Shown: positions 25,426-33,768 of the stretch, in pieces
Numbering within the stretch: the first letter of the stretch is position 1
Layout: every line of letters begins with the position of its first letter
DNA from: Alistipes sp.
GTDB lineage: Bacteria > Bacteroidota > Bacteroidia > Bacteroidales > Rikenellaceae
Length of the DNA stretch: 64,000 nt
Direction of reading: 5' to 3'
NCBI GenBank assembly: GCA_017531305.1
Contig: JAFXLG010000036.1
Coordinates: 1-64,000 of the forward strand
Position numbers and translations under genes: made by a program
Notes under the pieces: model-generated
What the model saw: only the letters and a program-made list of their open reading frames with translations
Database searches by the model: none
What the model was told of the DNA's origin: nothing

Positions 25426-26115
25426 TTAGCACCTAAGTTTATACCCCACACCTCGGATATTGACAATCTCCACACTCTCATCCTCCTCAAGATGGCGTCT
25501 TAGGCGCGAAACAAAGACGTTGAGGCTTCGCAGATTGTAAAACGAATCATCTCCCCACAACTCTCTGAGTAGAGATTCGGTCTCTACCGTCTGATTCATG
25601 TTGCGACATAAACGAAGTAGCACCTGCGCCTCGCGTGCCGAGAGCGAGACATTTCCTTTTGCTGAAGAGATCTTCGACTCCGCGGGATAAAATTCAAACC
25701 GTCCGATGTTGAATACATTTTCGTTTGGCACTATGCTCTGAGTGCGTCCCAAAAGCGAGTTTACCCTTACGATTAACTCATCTATGGCAAAGGGTTTTCT
25801 TAAAAAATCATTTCCTCCCACCTCGAAACCGTTGACCACATCCTCGGTAGCCGAACGTGCCGTCAGAAAGAGAATCGGTGCGGTGCAACCCTCCCTGCGC
25901 AGAGCCTTGACCAATGAGTAGCCATCCATCTTGGGCATCATCACATCGGTCACAATCACATCGGCTCGCTCTTTGCGCCACGCCTCCAATGCCGATAATC
26001 CGTCATAGACCGTGCGCACGTTGAAGCCTTTGTCGGTCAGCGTGTCGGTCAGAATCTCAGCCAACATCAGCTCATCCTCGACCAGCAGTAGGTTAGTTTT
26101 CTTCTCGTTCATCAT
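25426..26115 (-). CDS. OmpR/PhoB-family response regulator
   Basis: DNA-binding response regulator of 229 residues. The receiver domain has acidic residues VEDE (about 12-15), the phospho-acceptor Asp57 in VTDVMMPKMDGY, Thr85 and Lys107 (FLRKPF). The C-terminal winged helix (about 130-229) contains ISLSAREAQVLLRL-like sequence and ends SLNVFVSRLRRHL...VNIRGVGYKL, the PhoB-type effector signature. It overlaps the kinase gene by 23 bp and is thus translationally coupled. OmpR/PhoB regulators bind direct repeats of about 10-11 bp, and the divergent intergenic region holds exactly such repeats (27392-27430), so it is the best candidate to bind them. Confidence 0.95.
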   Translation of the reverse strand: MMNEKKTNLLLVEDELMLAEILTDTLTDKGFNVRTVYDGLSALEAWRKERADVIVTDVMMPKMDGYSLVKALRREGCTAPILFLTARSATEDVVNGFEVGGNDFLRKPFAIDELIVRVNSLLGRTQSIVPNENVFNIGRFEFYPAESKISSAKGNVSLSAREAQVLLRLCRNMNQTVETESLLRELWGDDSFYNLRSLNVFVSRLRRHLEEDESVEIVNIRGVGYKLRC

Positions 26116-27331
26116 CGGGTAGTGTTATTCTTATTTTTGTGCCTTCGCCCTTGCGACTTGTGGCGTTTATCGTGCCACCATGACGCTCCACGATTATCTT
26201 CGAGTAGTACAATCCCAAGCCAAAGCCACGCACATCCTGCACATTGCCTTTGGGTATGCGATAAAACTTCTCGAAAATATGTTTCAGGTGCTTCTGTTCC
26301 ATGCCTAAGCCATCATCCTCGATCTCTATTACGTATGCCTTGCCCGAATGGTAGGCACGAAGCGTGATGTTGACACTCTCGGCAGAGTATTTTATCGAGT
26401 TGTCGATGATGGTCGAGAGTATGTTGCTCAGGTGGAAACGATCCGCCTTGATGTATAGCTCCTCTGGCGAGTCGATACTCAGCCTGATAGGCTTTTCGCT
26501 GCGTAGCTCTACACCTTGTTGCAGCTCCTCCATGAGTGCGCCGAGCGAGAAACGCTCAATCGTGAGTTGCTTTCTGTCTCCACTCTCCAACGATGCTGCC
26601 AAGATATGCTCCACCATTTTGGAGAGTTGTCCGAGTTGCAAGGCTGTGATATCCAGATAGCGTTTGCGCTTCTTGGGGTCGCTGTCTGCCGAGAAGTTGC
26701 GCAGGGCATCGTTTGCCGCCACCGCCACCGAGATTGGGGTTTTAAGCTCGTGGGTGATGTTGTGCGTCAGATCTTGTCGCATCAGCTCCAGATTCTTCTG
26801 CTCAAACATCGTGCGTACCAAGTAGATCAACACCCCCGCCATAAGCAGTAGCATCAACGCCGAAGAGAGAATCAGCCCCCACGTCTCCTGCAAAAACTTA
26901 TCGTAAGGCACGCTGATGTGCAGTCTTAAAGCAAACATTCCATCATCGTCAATGTCGATCTCGAATGTGGTAGGGTTATCTATCAGCTCACGCTCGCCCA
27001 GCTGCATCATCACTCGCTCCTGGCTTATGCGCTCGATGATCTCAACGGCATAGGGTTGCAGAGCATCCAATTCCAAAAGGTTGGGCGTGAAATAGAGTGC
27101 AAACTCATCCAGATCAATGCGTATCTGCTCCGAGGGCATAAATCCCAAAGTGGGATCCATGCGGAATACCTTATATATAGTTTTATATGTCGCCGACTCT
27201 GCTCTGCGCTCGAAATCCTCCACCGTGTCGCGGTAGAGTCTCCACACCCATGCACCTTGCAGGGCGGTCAGCGCGAGGAGCGATGTGACCACCATGATGG
27301 ATATGTTGCGAAATGTCGAGCGACTGATCAT
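26093..27331 (-). CDS. Membrane sensor histidine kinase
   Basis: Inner-membrane kinase partner of the adjacent response regulator, 412 residues. Membrane helix 1 is about residues 10-30, a periplasmic sensor region of about 120 residues follows, and helix 2 is about 151-173. There is no clear HAMP or PAS domain. The HisKA domain has His194 in THNITHELKTPIS. The ATPase domain shows the N box NILSTIIDNSIKYS, G1 IEDDGLGM and G2 GFGLGLYYSKIIVERHGG. It is the first gene of the kinase-regulator unit, divergent from a plug-like secreted protein. The ligand is unknown, and an envelope signal is likely from the topology. Confidence 0.95.
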   Translation of the reverse strand: MISRSTFRNISIMVVTSLLALTALQGAWVWRLYRDTVEDFERRAESATYKTIYKVFRMDPTLGFMPSEQIRIDLDEFALYFTPNLLELDALQPYAVEIIERISQERVMMQLGERELIDNPTTFEIDIDDDGMFALRLHISVPYDKFLQETWGLILSSALMLLLMAGVLIYLVRTMFEQKNLELMRQDLTHNITHELKTPISVAVAANDALRNFSADSDPKKRKRYLDITALQLGQLSKMVEHILAASLESGDRKQLTIERFSLGALMEELQQGVELRSEKPIRLSIDSPEELYIKADRFHLSNILSTIIDNSIKYSAESVNITLRAYHSGKAYVIEIEDDGLGMEQKHLKHIFEKFYRIPKGNVQDVRGFGLGLYYSKIIVERHGGTINATSRKGEGTKIRITLPDDEREEN

Positions 27332-27356
27332 AGCGTTGGTTATTTCTTTTCTACAA

Positions 27357-27387
27357 CAAAGGTATGTAGAAAATAGGCAAATTCAAA
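27357..27387 (-). promoter_or_regulatory. Promoter of the kinase-regulator operon
   Basis: On the minus strand TTTG (27384-27387) is followed after 19 nt by TACCTTTG (27357-27364), 26 bp before the kinase ATG. The -33 box lies 4 bp from the operator repeats at 27392-27430, so binding there could also regulate the operon itself. Confidence 0.75.
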
Positions 27388-27391
27388 CGCC

Positions 27392-27430
27392 GTTAACATT
27401 TGTTAACATTTATTAACACTTTGTTAAACC
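27392..27430 (+). promoter_or_regulatory. Operator: four direct TTAAC-type repeats (copy 1)
   Basis: Half-sites TTAACA at 27393, 27403 and 27413 and TTAAAC at 27424 are all on the + strand, in steps of 10, 10 and 11 bp. They are followed directly by TTTTTT. The same 39-nt arrangement, same spacing and same last unit recur at 38384-38422. It ends 20 bp before the -7 box of the plug-like gene, where a -33 box would lie. This geometry is typical of an OmpR/PhoB-family activator site. Confidence 0.85.
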
Positions 27431-27450
27431 TTTTTTCTTGATTTACGCCT

Positions 27451-27482
27451 TATCTTTGCCATAGGAAAAGCGCGCAAAACCT
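27451..27482 (+). promoter_or_regulatory. -7 box and conserved transcript start of the plug-like gene
   Basis: TATCTTTG is at 27451-27458, with no TTTG box at the -33 position. The following GGAAAAGCGCGCAAAACCT (27464-27482), at about the expected transcript start, is almost identical to the sequence at the same position in the second copy (38333-38349, minus strand). Confidence 0.8.
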
Positions 27483-27528
27483 AAAACCTAATGTTAACTG
27501 AGTAAAAACTATTAAATTATCTAAGAAG

Positions 27529-28446
27529 ATGAAAAAACTATTATTTATAGCGTTGTCTGTTGTGCTCTGTGGCTCGGCTATGGCACAGCTCAAGATTACG
27601 GGTAGGGTTACCGATCAGTTGGGGTGTTCTTTGAGGAATGCTATCGTGCAGGTCGATGGAAAGGAGAATCTCAAAACTACCACAGACAAGAATGGAGAAT
27701 ATACCATCACGGTCCCTAAAAACTCAACACATCTTGTTTATGATTATCCCAATATGAATAAAACAATGGTTGAGATTCAGGGTCGCTCGAAGATTGATGT
27801 GTCGTTGAATTTGGTATCTCATCTGCAGGAGGTTTTCTATGGGACTAACGACAATAGCAAGATTCTCTATCTGGTAGATGGTAAAGTTGTCTCGAAGGAG
27901 CTCTTCGATCAGATCCCACAGACCGAGATCAAGGATGTCAATGTGATGAAGGGTATCTCAAGTGCTGTGGTGGTTAATACCAAGAGTGGCAGCAATGTGG
28001 TTGTTGGTGCTTATTCGCGTCCTCAGCAAGCAATGCAAAGACAATCAAATGGAGCAAGAATCGATCATCAAACGCAAAAGACTCTGCATGAGACCGAGGA
28101 TGAAATATACATGACGAATGTGGAAGGTCCTATTACAGGAGAAACATATATATGGGAGGATGGAAAAGAGGTCTCGGTCAAAAAGGATGTGCGAGGTACT
28201 GTAGTTAGTGTTAGCAGTAAATATGACACCGAAAAGAAGGATCAGCCTTTGTGTGTAGTGAAGTCTGCCGATGGAAAGAGTTTTACTGTTAAGGATATCA
28301 AGGGGATCGTGGTTTCAGATATTAAGCATGTAACCGTTATAAAGAGCAGTTCTAAGGCTCTCGAAGAGTTCAAAAAGTATGGCGACACATCGAACGGCGT
28401 TATTTATATCGAGCTTAAAGATAAAATTGATGAGACGAAGAAGTAG
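27529..28446 (+). CDS. Secreted TonB-plug-like protein without a barrel
   Basis: A 305-residue exported protein (signal MKKLLFIALSVVLCGSAMAQ). Residues 21-105 form a carboxypeptidase-regulatory-like domain as at the N-terminus of SusC proteins (ITGRVTDQLGCSLRNAIVQV, TDKNGEYTITVP). A plug-like segment follows (YLVDGKVVSKELFDQIP, EIKDVNVMKGISSAVVVNT). A second, C-terminal plug-like module covers about residues 240-300 (QPLCVVKSADGKSFTV, HVTVIKSSSKALEEFKKYGD, NGVIYIEL). It has no beta-barrel. The C-terminal module is homologous to the doubled module of the protein at 37856-38293. It is divergent from the two-component genes and controlled by the shared operator. Function is unknown; a periplasmic partner or decoy for TonB-type machinery is one possibility. 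Confidence 0.85.
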   Translation: MKKLLFIALSVVLCGSAMAQLKITGRVTDQLGCSLRNAIVQVDGKENLKTTTDKNGEYTITVPKNSTHLVYDYPNMNKTMVEIQGRSKIDVSLNLVSHLQEVFYGTNDNSKILYLVDGKVVSKELFDQIPQTEIKDVNVMKGISSAVVVNTKSGSNVVVGAYSRPQQAMQRQSNGARIDHQTQKTLHETEDEIYMTNVEGPITGETYIWEDGKEVSVKKDVRGTVVSVSSKYDTEKKDQPLCVVKSADGKSFTVKDIKGIVVSDIKHVTVIKSSSKALEEFKKYGDTSNGVIYIELKDKIDETKK

Positions 28447-28474
28447 GGGAACTTTTTTGAGGAGAGAATAAATA

Positions 28475-28504
28475 CTGGGCTGATCCGAATAGGAATCAGC
28501 CCAG
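28475..28504 (+). terminator. Terminator of the plug-like gene
   Basis: A 10-bp perfect stem, CTGGGCTGAT (28475-28484) / ATCAGCCCAG (28495-28504), is followed by ATTCTTGTTG. The T-run is modest. Confidence 0.65.
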
Positions 28505-28521
28505 ATTCTTGTTGTCGGCAC

Positions 28522-28616
28522 GTCATTCCACCGAACAGAGTGAGGAATGGAATCTCTAACGACCTTGGTTGAGGGTAGAGATGCCATTCATCGGGCTTCG
28601 CCCTCTGTGGCATGAC
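28522..28616. repeat. Palindromic intergenic repeat element, copy 1
   Basis: A 95-nt imperfect inverted repeat. The left arm begins GTCATTCCACCGA and contains GGAATGGAATCTCTA. The right arm begins TAGAGATGCCATTC and ends TGTGGCATGAC. A related element with the same arms and orientation lies at 40153-40254. A perfect small hairpin, CACCCGT-A-ACGGGTG (28618-28632), directly follows. It looks like a dispersed REP/MITE-like element. Confidence 0.75.
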
Positions 28617-28697
28617 GCACCCGTAACGGGTGTTCTATGAGAGGGAGAGTAAACGCACTGAAAAAAGGTAAACATGAAAATAATTACCGTGCGCCAG

Positions 28698-28717
28698 CCC
28701 CAATTCAGAATTAGGGG
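28698..28717 (-). terminator. Weak hairpin directly after gdhA
   Basis: CCCCAATTC and GAATTAGGGG pair with one bulged base immediately next to the gdhA stop at 28718. No T-run follows on the minus strand, so termination is uncertain. Confidence 0.35.
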
Positions 28718-30058
28718 TTATATCGCTCCCTGCTCCAGCATAGCCTGCGCAACCTTCATAAAGCCTGCGATGTTGGCTCCCTTGACGTAGTTGATCGTGC
28801 CATCTGCCTGCTCGCCGTAGCAGACACACGCCTCGTGGATCTGCGACATGATGTAGTGTAGCTTCTTGTCCACCTCCTCGGCTGACCACGAAAGGTGCTG
28901 AGCGTTCTGCGTCATCTCCAAACCCGATGTCGCTACGCCACCTGCGTTGACCGCCTTACCGGGGGCAAACAATATGCCTGCTGCTTGGAACGCCGCTATC
29001 GCCTCTGGTGTGCAACCCATATTCGATACCTCAGCCACGCACCATGTGCCACCAGCCAAAAGCTCCTTGGCGTCAGCCTCGTTCAGCTCATTCTGGAATG
29101 CGCAAGGCAGAGCAATATCACATTTGATGCTCCAAGCCTTCTTGCCTGCAACAAATGTTGCATCCTTGAACTCCTCGGCAAACGGTGCTACGATATCACG
29201 ATTCGAAGCACGAAGCTCCAACATATAATCCAACTTCTCCTGAGTCATACCTTCGGGGTTGTAGATCACGCCGTCAGGACCCGAAATGGCTATTACCTTG
29301 GCTCCCAGCTCGGTAGCCTTGGTTGCTGCACCCCATGCCACGTTGCCGAAGCCCGAAATGGCGATGGTCTTGCCCTTGAGATCCTTGCCTGCCTTCTGCA
29401 ACATATGCTCTGTAAAGTAGAGCGCGCCGAAGCCCGTAGCCTCAGGACGGATGAGCGAGCCACCCCATGTCATGCCCTTGCCTGTGAGTACACCTGTGTT
29501 GTATTCGCGTGCCAGCTTCTTATACATGCCATACATGTAGCCAATCTCGCGTCCTCCGACTCCTACATCGCCCGCAGGAACATCGGTGTCGGGACCTATA
29601 TTCTGCCACAACTCCAACATGAAGGCTTGGCAGAAGCGCATAATCTCGGCATTGGATTTACCCTTGGGGTTAAAATCTGAACCGCCCTTTGCGCCACCCA
29701 TCGGCAGAGTAGTCAAGGCGTTCTTGAAGGTCTGCTCGAAGCCCAAAAACTTGAGCATCGACAGATTGACCGCATTGTGGAAGCGGATGCCGCCCTTGTA
29801 AGGACCAATGGCACTGTTGAATTGTACGCGATAACCTATGTTTGTCTGAATCTCGCCGCTGTCGTCAACCCATGTTACGCGGAATGTGATTACACGGTCA
29901 GGCTCGACCATACGCTCCACGATCTTTGCCTTCTCAAATTCGGGGTGCTGGTTATAGACCTCCTCGATAGACTCCAATACCTCTCGTACCGCTTGCAGAT
30001 ACTCGTTCTCGCCCGGATGCTTACGCTCCAGATCGGACATTACTTTTGAGACGTTCAT
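28718..30058 (-). CDS. gdhA: NADP-type glutamate dehydrogenase
   Basis: Hexameric enzyme that aminates 2-oxoglutarate to glutamate, a main ammonium-assimilation route in gut Bacteroidales. The 446-residue product starts at MNVSKVMSDLERKHPGE (ATG at 30058). An upstream in-frame extension reads only AT-rich leader. Substrate/catalytic region sequences are GPYKGGIRFH, LPMGGAKGGSDFNPKGKS and VPAGDVGVGGREIGYMYG. The Rossmann motif is ISGFGNVAWGAA. Length and motifs fit the short hexameric type. It is transcribed alone. Confidence 0.96.
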   Translation of the reverse strand: MNVSKVMSDLERKHPGENEYLQAVREVLESIEEVYNQHPEFEKAKIVERMVEPDRVITFRVTWVDDSGEIQTNIGYRVQFNSAIGPYKGGIRFHNAVNLSMLKFLGFEQTFKNALTTLPMGGAKGGSDFNPKGKSNAEIMRFCQAFMLELWQNIGPDTDVPAGDVGVGGREIGYMYGMYKKLAREYNTGVLTGKGMTWGGSLIRPEATGFGALYFTEHMLQKAGKDLKGKTIAISGFGNVAWGAATKATELGAKVIAISGPDGVIYNPEGMTQEKLDYMLELRASNRDIVAPFAEEFKDATFVAGKKAWSIKCDIALPCAFQNELNEADAKELLAGGTWCVAEVSNMGCTPEAIAAFQAAGILFAPGKAVNAGGVATSGLEMTQNAQHLSWSAEEVDKKLHYIMSQIHEACVCYGEQADGTINYVKGANIAGFMKVAQAMLEQGAI

Positions 30059-30130
30059 AATCCGAATAGATTTTAGTATATTTTCTGTTCTAATTTTAAG
30101 GTTGTAACTAAAATGCTTATTGTAGCTATA

Positions 30131-30138
30131 CAAATATA
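30131..30138 (-). promoter_or_regulatory. Putative -7 box of gdhA
   Basis: TATATTTG on the minus strand, 73 bp before the gdhA ATG, in an AT-rich region. No TTTG is seen at the usual distance, so activation or a nonstandard -33 box is possible. Confidence 0.45.
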
Positions 30139-30310
30139 AGATATTTTTGCAAAAATTATCATCTCGATCCATAAATTTTCACTTTTATTAACATAAACCG
30201 ATCCTCGGATGCTATAACGCGCCAACTTTACGTTATATATAATAAAAATGGGCGAATAAACGTGATTTTAAAATATTTTAACGAAATTTGTAGCTGAAAA
30301 CATTGCAATT

Positions 30311-30682
30311 ATGTCAGAGCAGAAAGTAAATACTACACCCGAGCAGACCACACCATCCTGTCCTGAGGCTCAGTTGGAGTCTGAGACCAAAAAGAAGGTG
30401 CGTTCGCCATGGGGTTTCGAGGAGGATGAGCTAAAGGCTGTCGAGGAGTCTATGCGCCCACGCGAGGTCGAGGGTGGCGAAGAGGATTTCGATGGTCGCA
30501 AGGTCGAACAGCGATTTAATAGTTATATGTTTCATGGCATGGTGGTGGGAGCTGTTGTCGGCTTCTTGTTGGGTGGACCTGTGATCGGCTCTACCACACA
30601 AGGCATGGGGCTGTGTATGCTCATCGGCTTGGTCGTGGGAGTCTTTTTTGAGCGAAAACCTAAGAATAAAGAGAAAAAATAG
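30311..30682 (+). CDS. Small membrane protein, unknown family
   Basis: A 123-residue protein with a charged, Glu-rich cytoplasmic N-terminus of about 75 residues (PWGFEEDELKAVEESMRPRE). A probable helical hairpin of two adjacent glycine-rich membrane segments follows, about residues 76-93 (GMVVGAVVGFLLGGPVIG) and 98-113 (GLCMLIGLVVGVFF), and the protein ends in a short Lys-rich tail. No signal peptide is present. Codon use matches the neighbours, and the start has a clean leader, so it looks like a real gene. It is divergent from gdhA. Confidence 0.7.
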   Translation: MSEQKVNTTPEQTTPSCPEAQLESETKKKVRSPWGFEEDELKAVEESMRPREVEGGEEDFDGRKVEQRFNSYMFHGMVVGAVVGFLLGGPVIGSTTQGMGLCMLIGLVVGVFFERKPKNKEKK

Positions 30683-30830
30683 CAGCGGGAGTGTAGTTTT
30701 TTGCACCTTGCGTGCGACTAATTGAGTGGAGGAAAATTTTGAGCGAGGAGTTTAAGTCCTTTTGTAGGGCTTTACCGTTTAATATATTGTGAGGAAGATA
30801 AATCTTTTGATAAACCAAAATTTAATTGAT

Positions 30831-33665
30831 ATGAAAAAGTTTTTTGTAACATTAATGATGCTCCTTTGCGCAGCCTTTTCGTTTGCTGTGCAGGCGCAGA
30901 TCAATCCTCAGCAGGCTATCCCTGCCGATGAGCAGATCCGTAAGGGTGTTTTGCCCAACGGTCTAACATATTATGTTCGCCATAACGAAAAACCAAAGGG
31001 TATGGCAAACTTCTATATCGTACACGATGTAGGTGCTATTCAGGAGGATGACAACCAGCAGGGCTTGGCTCACTTCTTGGAGCATATGGCTTTCAACGGT
31101 ACGAAGAACTATCCAGAGAAGACCATGATCGAGTATCTGGAGAAGATCGGTGTAAAGTTTGGTGCTAACCTCAATGCCTTCACATCATGGGATTTGACTC
31201 AGTATTTCATGACCGATGTGCCTGTTGCACGCGAGACCGTTATCGACTCTACTCTTACGATCCTCCACGATTGGTCACACTTCATTGCCCTGAAGGAGAA
31301 GGAGATTGATGCCGAGCGTGGCGTTATTCAGGAGGAGTTGCGTACTCGTGACGGTGCTTCATGGCGTTCGACTATTTCGATGTTGAAGGCTGTGGGTAAG
31401 GGTACAAAGTACGCTGAACGTAACCTGATCGGTCACTTGGATGGTCTTAAGTCATTCTCGTATGACGACATCCGCAGCTTCTACAATAAGTGGTATCGCC
31501 CAGACTACCAGACAGTAGTTGTCGTGGGAGATATTGATGTAGACAAGGTTGAGGCTAAGATCAAGTCTATCATGGCAGATATCCCTGCTCCTGCTGCCGA
31601 TGCAGCTCAGAAGGAGGTTATCGTAGTGCCAGACAACAAGGAGCCTATCGTAAGCATCTTTACCGACCCTGAGCAGCAGCGTTCTCAGTTGCAGATCCTC
31701 TATAAGTCGCAGGCTATGCCTAAGCAGTTGAAGGGTACGGTGATGTATGAGTTGCTTAGCATCATGAAGTCGTACGTTTCGGTGATGATGAACGAGCGTC
31801 TGAACGACATCGCGCGTAAGCCCGATGCGCCATTCCTCTCGGCTGGTTTCCAGCCTGCTTCAGGCTTTGGTATCTGCCCTACATTGGATGTTACGGGCGG
31901 TAGCTTGATGACTCAGGATGGCAAACTTTTGGCAGGTTACAAGGCTCTGCTTACCGAGATGGAGCGTATGCGCCGCCATGGTTTTACCGTAGGCGAGTGG
32001 GAGCGTGCTAAGCAGAACTTGTTGCAGTCTGTTGAGAGCCAGTACAATAGCCGTGAGGATCGTGAGCATGAGTACTACGCACAGCGTTGCATCGACAACT
32101 TCCGCGAGGGTACTCCTATTCCTGATGCTAAGACAGAGTATGAGTTGGATAAGCAGCTCATCGAGCAGGTTTCAGTCGAGGCTATCAATCAGGTTATAGC
32201 TAAGATGTACGATCCGTTGAAGAATTGCGTTATCATCGTAAACTCTCCAGCCAAGGATGGCGTTGTCGTTCCAACCGAGGCTGAGCTTGTGGAGGCTTTG
32301 AAGGCTGCCGTTGCTGCCGATGTTAAGCCTTTCGAGGATAACGTGAAGAAGGAGCCACTGATCTCAGATGAGTCAGCATTGAAGGGCTCAGTTGTGAAGA
32401 AGGCTAAGCAGAATGAGACTTTGGGTACTACCGAGTGGGTATTGCGCAATGGCGTGAAGGTTATCCTCAAGCAGACTCCATACGAGGCTGACAACATCAC
32501 AATCAACGCCGTTTCAGACGGTGGTGCAGCGATTTTTGCCGATGAGCAGTATTATTCGGCTCAGTTGCTTGGTTCAGTGATGTCGATGTCGGGTATCTCG
32601 AAGTTCTCGGCGAGCGATTTGCGCAAGCAGCTCTCTGGCAAGCAGGCAAATGCTGGTATTCAGGTGGGCACATATATGCACAGCGTTGTTGCAAACTCAG
32701 TATTGAAGGATGTGGAGACCATGATGCAGCTCTTGTATCTGAATTTCACTGCTCCACGCTTCTCGGAGGATGATTTTGCAACGCTGATGAATCGCTATAA
32801 CTCTATGTTGGCAAACCAGTTGACTAACCCTGATTTCATCTTCCGCCAGAATATGCAGAAGACTATCTATGGTGACAACTACCGTCAGCAGCAGCTTACT
32901 CCAGAGCTTTTGCAGACCATCAAGTTGGAGGATATGGCTTCGATCCATGCCAAGTTGTTTGGCAATGCAACCGACTTCACATTCTACGTTTTGGGTAATA
33001 TGAGCCCAGAGGAGTTGAAGCCACTCATCGAGAAGTATATCGGCTCTCTGCCAGCTCAGAAGAAGCCTACAAATAAGTTCGTGGATGATAAGGTGCGTGC
33101 CGTTGTTGGTGGTGCTGTCAACGACTTCAAGGCTAAGATGGAGCAGCCTAAGGTATCTGTTTCGTTCACATTCCATGGTCAGATGAAGAACACCATTAAG
33201 GATGATGTTGTGCTTACTTTCCTCACTTCAGCTCTTGATAACCGCTATCTAAAGTCAATCCGCGAGGAGAAGGGTGGTACTTACGGCGTAGGCGTTGGTG
33301 GCACACTCATGGTTAAGCCTGTGGAGCACTATTTGGTTCGCATCCAGTTTGATACCAACGAGCAGATGGCAGATGAGTTGAGTCAGATCATAATTGACGA
33401 GATCGAGAAGATCGCCAAGGAGGGTCCTTTGGCTGAGGATATAGATAAGACTCGCGAGTTCTTGTTGAAGGACTATAAGAAGAACCTTGAGCAGAACGGC
33501 TGGTGGTTGCAGACCATCAACAGCTACTACCGCTACGGCTTGGATAATGTCAACGACTATGAGGCAGCCGTAAACGGTGTTACTGCAGCAGATGTTCAGG
33601 CTTTGGCTAAGCGTCTGTTGGAGGACAAGAATATGATTAAGGTCGTTATGCGTCCTGAGAAGTAA
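30831..33665 (+). CDS. Periplasmic M16-family zinc peptidase (two-half, pitrilysin type)
   Basis: Exported zinc metalloprotease of 944 residues. The start is MKKFFVTLMMLLCAAFSFAVQAQ at 30831, a clear signal peptide. The inverted zinc motif HFLEH is at residues 81-85, and the third ligand is probably Glu162 in EIDAERGVIQEE. The C-terminal half (from about 520) repeats the fold but lacks the HxxEH motif, and contains PEELKPLIEKYIGSLP and the substrate-binding REEKGGTYGVGVGG. Bacteroidetes carry several such peptidases for turnover of periplasmic peptides. It is followed by a terminator that overlaps the promoter of the next gene. Confidence 0.93.
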   Translation: MKKFFVTLMMLLCAAFSFAVQAQINPQQAIPADEQIRKGVLPNGLTYYVRHNEKPKGMANFYIVHDVGAIQEDDNQQGLAHFLEHMAFNGTKNYPEKTMIEYLEKIGVKFGANLNAFTSWDLTQYFMTDVPVARETVIDSTLTILHDWSHFIALKEKEIDAERGVIQEELRTRDGASWRSTISMLKAVGKGTKYAERNLIGHLDGLKSFSYDDIRSFYNKWYRPDYQTVVVVGDIDVDKVEAKIKSIMADIPAPAADAAQKEVIVVPDNKEPIVSIFTDPEQQRSQLQILYKSQAMPKQLKGTVMYELLSIMKSYVSVMMNERLNDIARKPDAPFLSAGFQPASGFGICPTLDVTGGSLMTQDGKLLAGYKALLTEMERMRRHGFTVGEWERAKQNLLQSVESQYNSREDREHEYYAQRCIDNFREGTPIPDAKTEYELDKQLIEQVSVEAINQVIAKMYDPLKNCVIIVNSPAKDGVVVPTEAELVEALKAAVAADVKPFEDNVKKEPLISDESALKGSVVKKAKQNETLGTTEWVLRNGVKVILKQTPYEADNITINAVSDGGAAIFADEQYYSAQLLGSVMSMSGISKFSASDLRKQLSGKQANAGIQVGTYMHSVVANSVLKDVETMMQLLYLNFTAPRFSEDDFATLMNRYNSMLANQLTNPDFIFRQNMQKTIYGDNYRQQQLTPELLQTIKLEDMASIHAKLFGNATDFTFYVLGNMSPEELKPLIEKYIGSLPAQKKPTNKFVDDKVRAVVGGAVNDFKAKMEQPKVSVSFTFHGQMKNTIKDDVVLTFLTSALDNRYLKSIREEKGGTYGVGVGGTLMVKPVEHYLVRIQFDTNEQMADELSQIIIDEIEKIAKEGPLAEDIDKTREFLLKDYKKNLEQNGWWLQTINSYYRYGLDNVNDYEAAVNGVTAADVQALAKRLLEDKNMIKVVMRPEK

Positions 33666-33687
33666 TAAGAAGGCTTCTAAACTATGG

Positions 33688-33725
33688 GAGAGTGTTCAAA
33701 ATTATTGGGCACTCTCTTTGTTTTT
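33688..33725 (+). terminator. Terminator of the M16 peptidase gene
   Basis: The stem GAGAGTG (33688-33694) / CACTCTC (33710-33716) is followed by TTTGTTTTT. Confidence 0.85.
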
Positions 33726-33748
33726 ACGCCGATTTTTCTCTAATTTTG
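33717..33748 (+). promoter_or_regulatory. Promoter of the GH127 gene, overlapping the terminator T-run
   Basis: TTTG (33717-33720) plus 20 nt plus TAATTTTG (33741-33748) is a full match to the Bacteroidetes promoter. The -33 box is inside the T-run of the preceding terminator. Confidence 0.7.
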
Positions 33749-33768
33749 GGAAACAAAAAACTATACCT

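Noticed and set aside
25408..25434. Direct repeat GTTTAGCACCT spanning the stops of the SDR and response regulator genes
   Set aside because: Only 11 bp long. It looks like a small local duplication in a 12-bp convergent gap, and no site function is evident.
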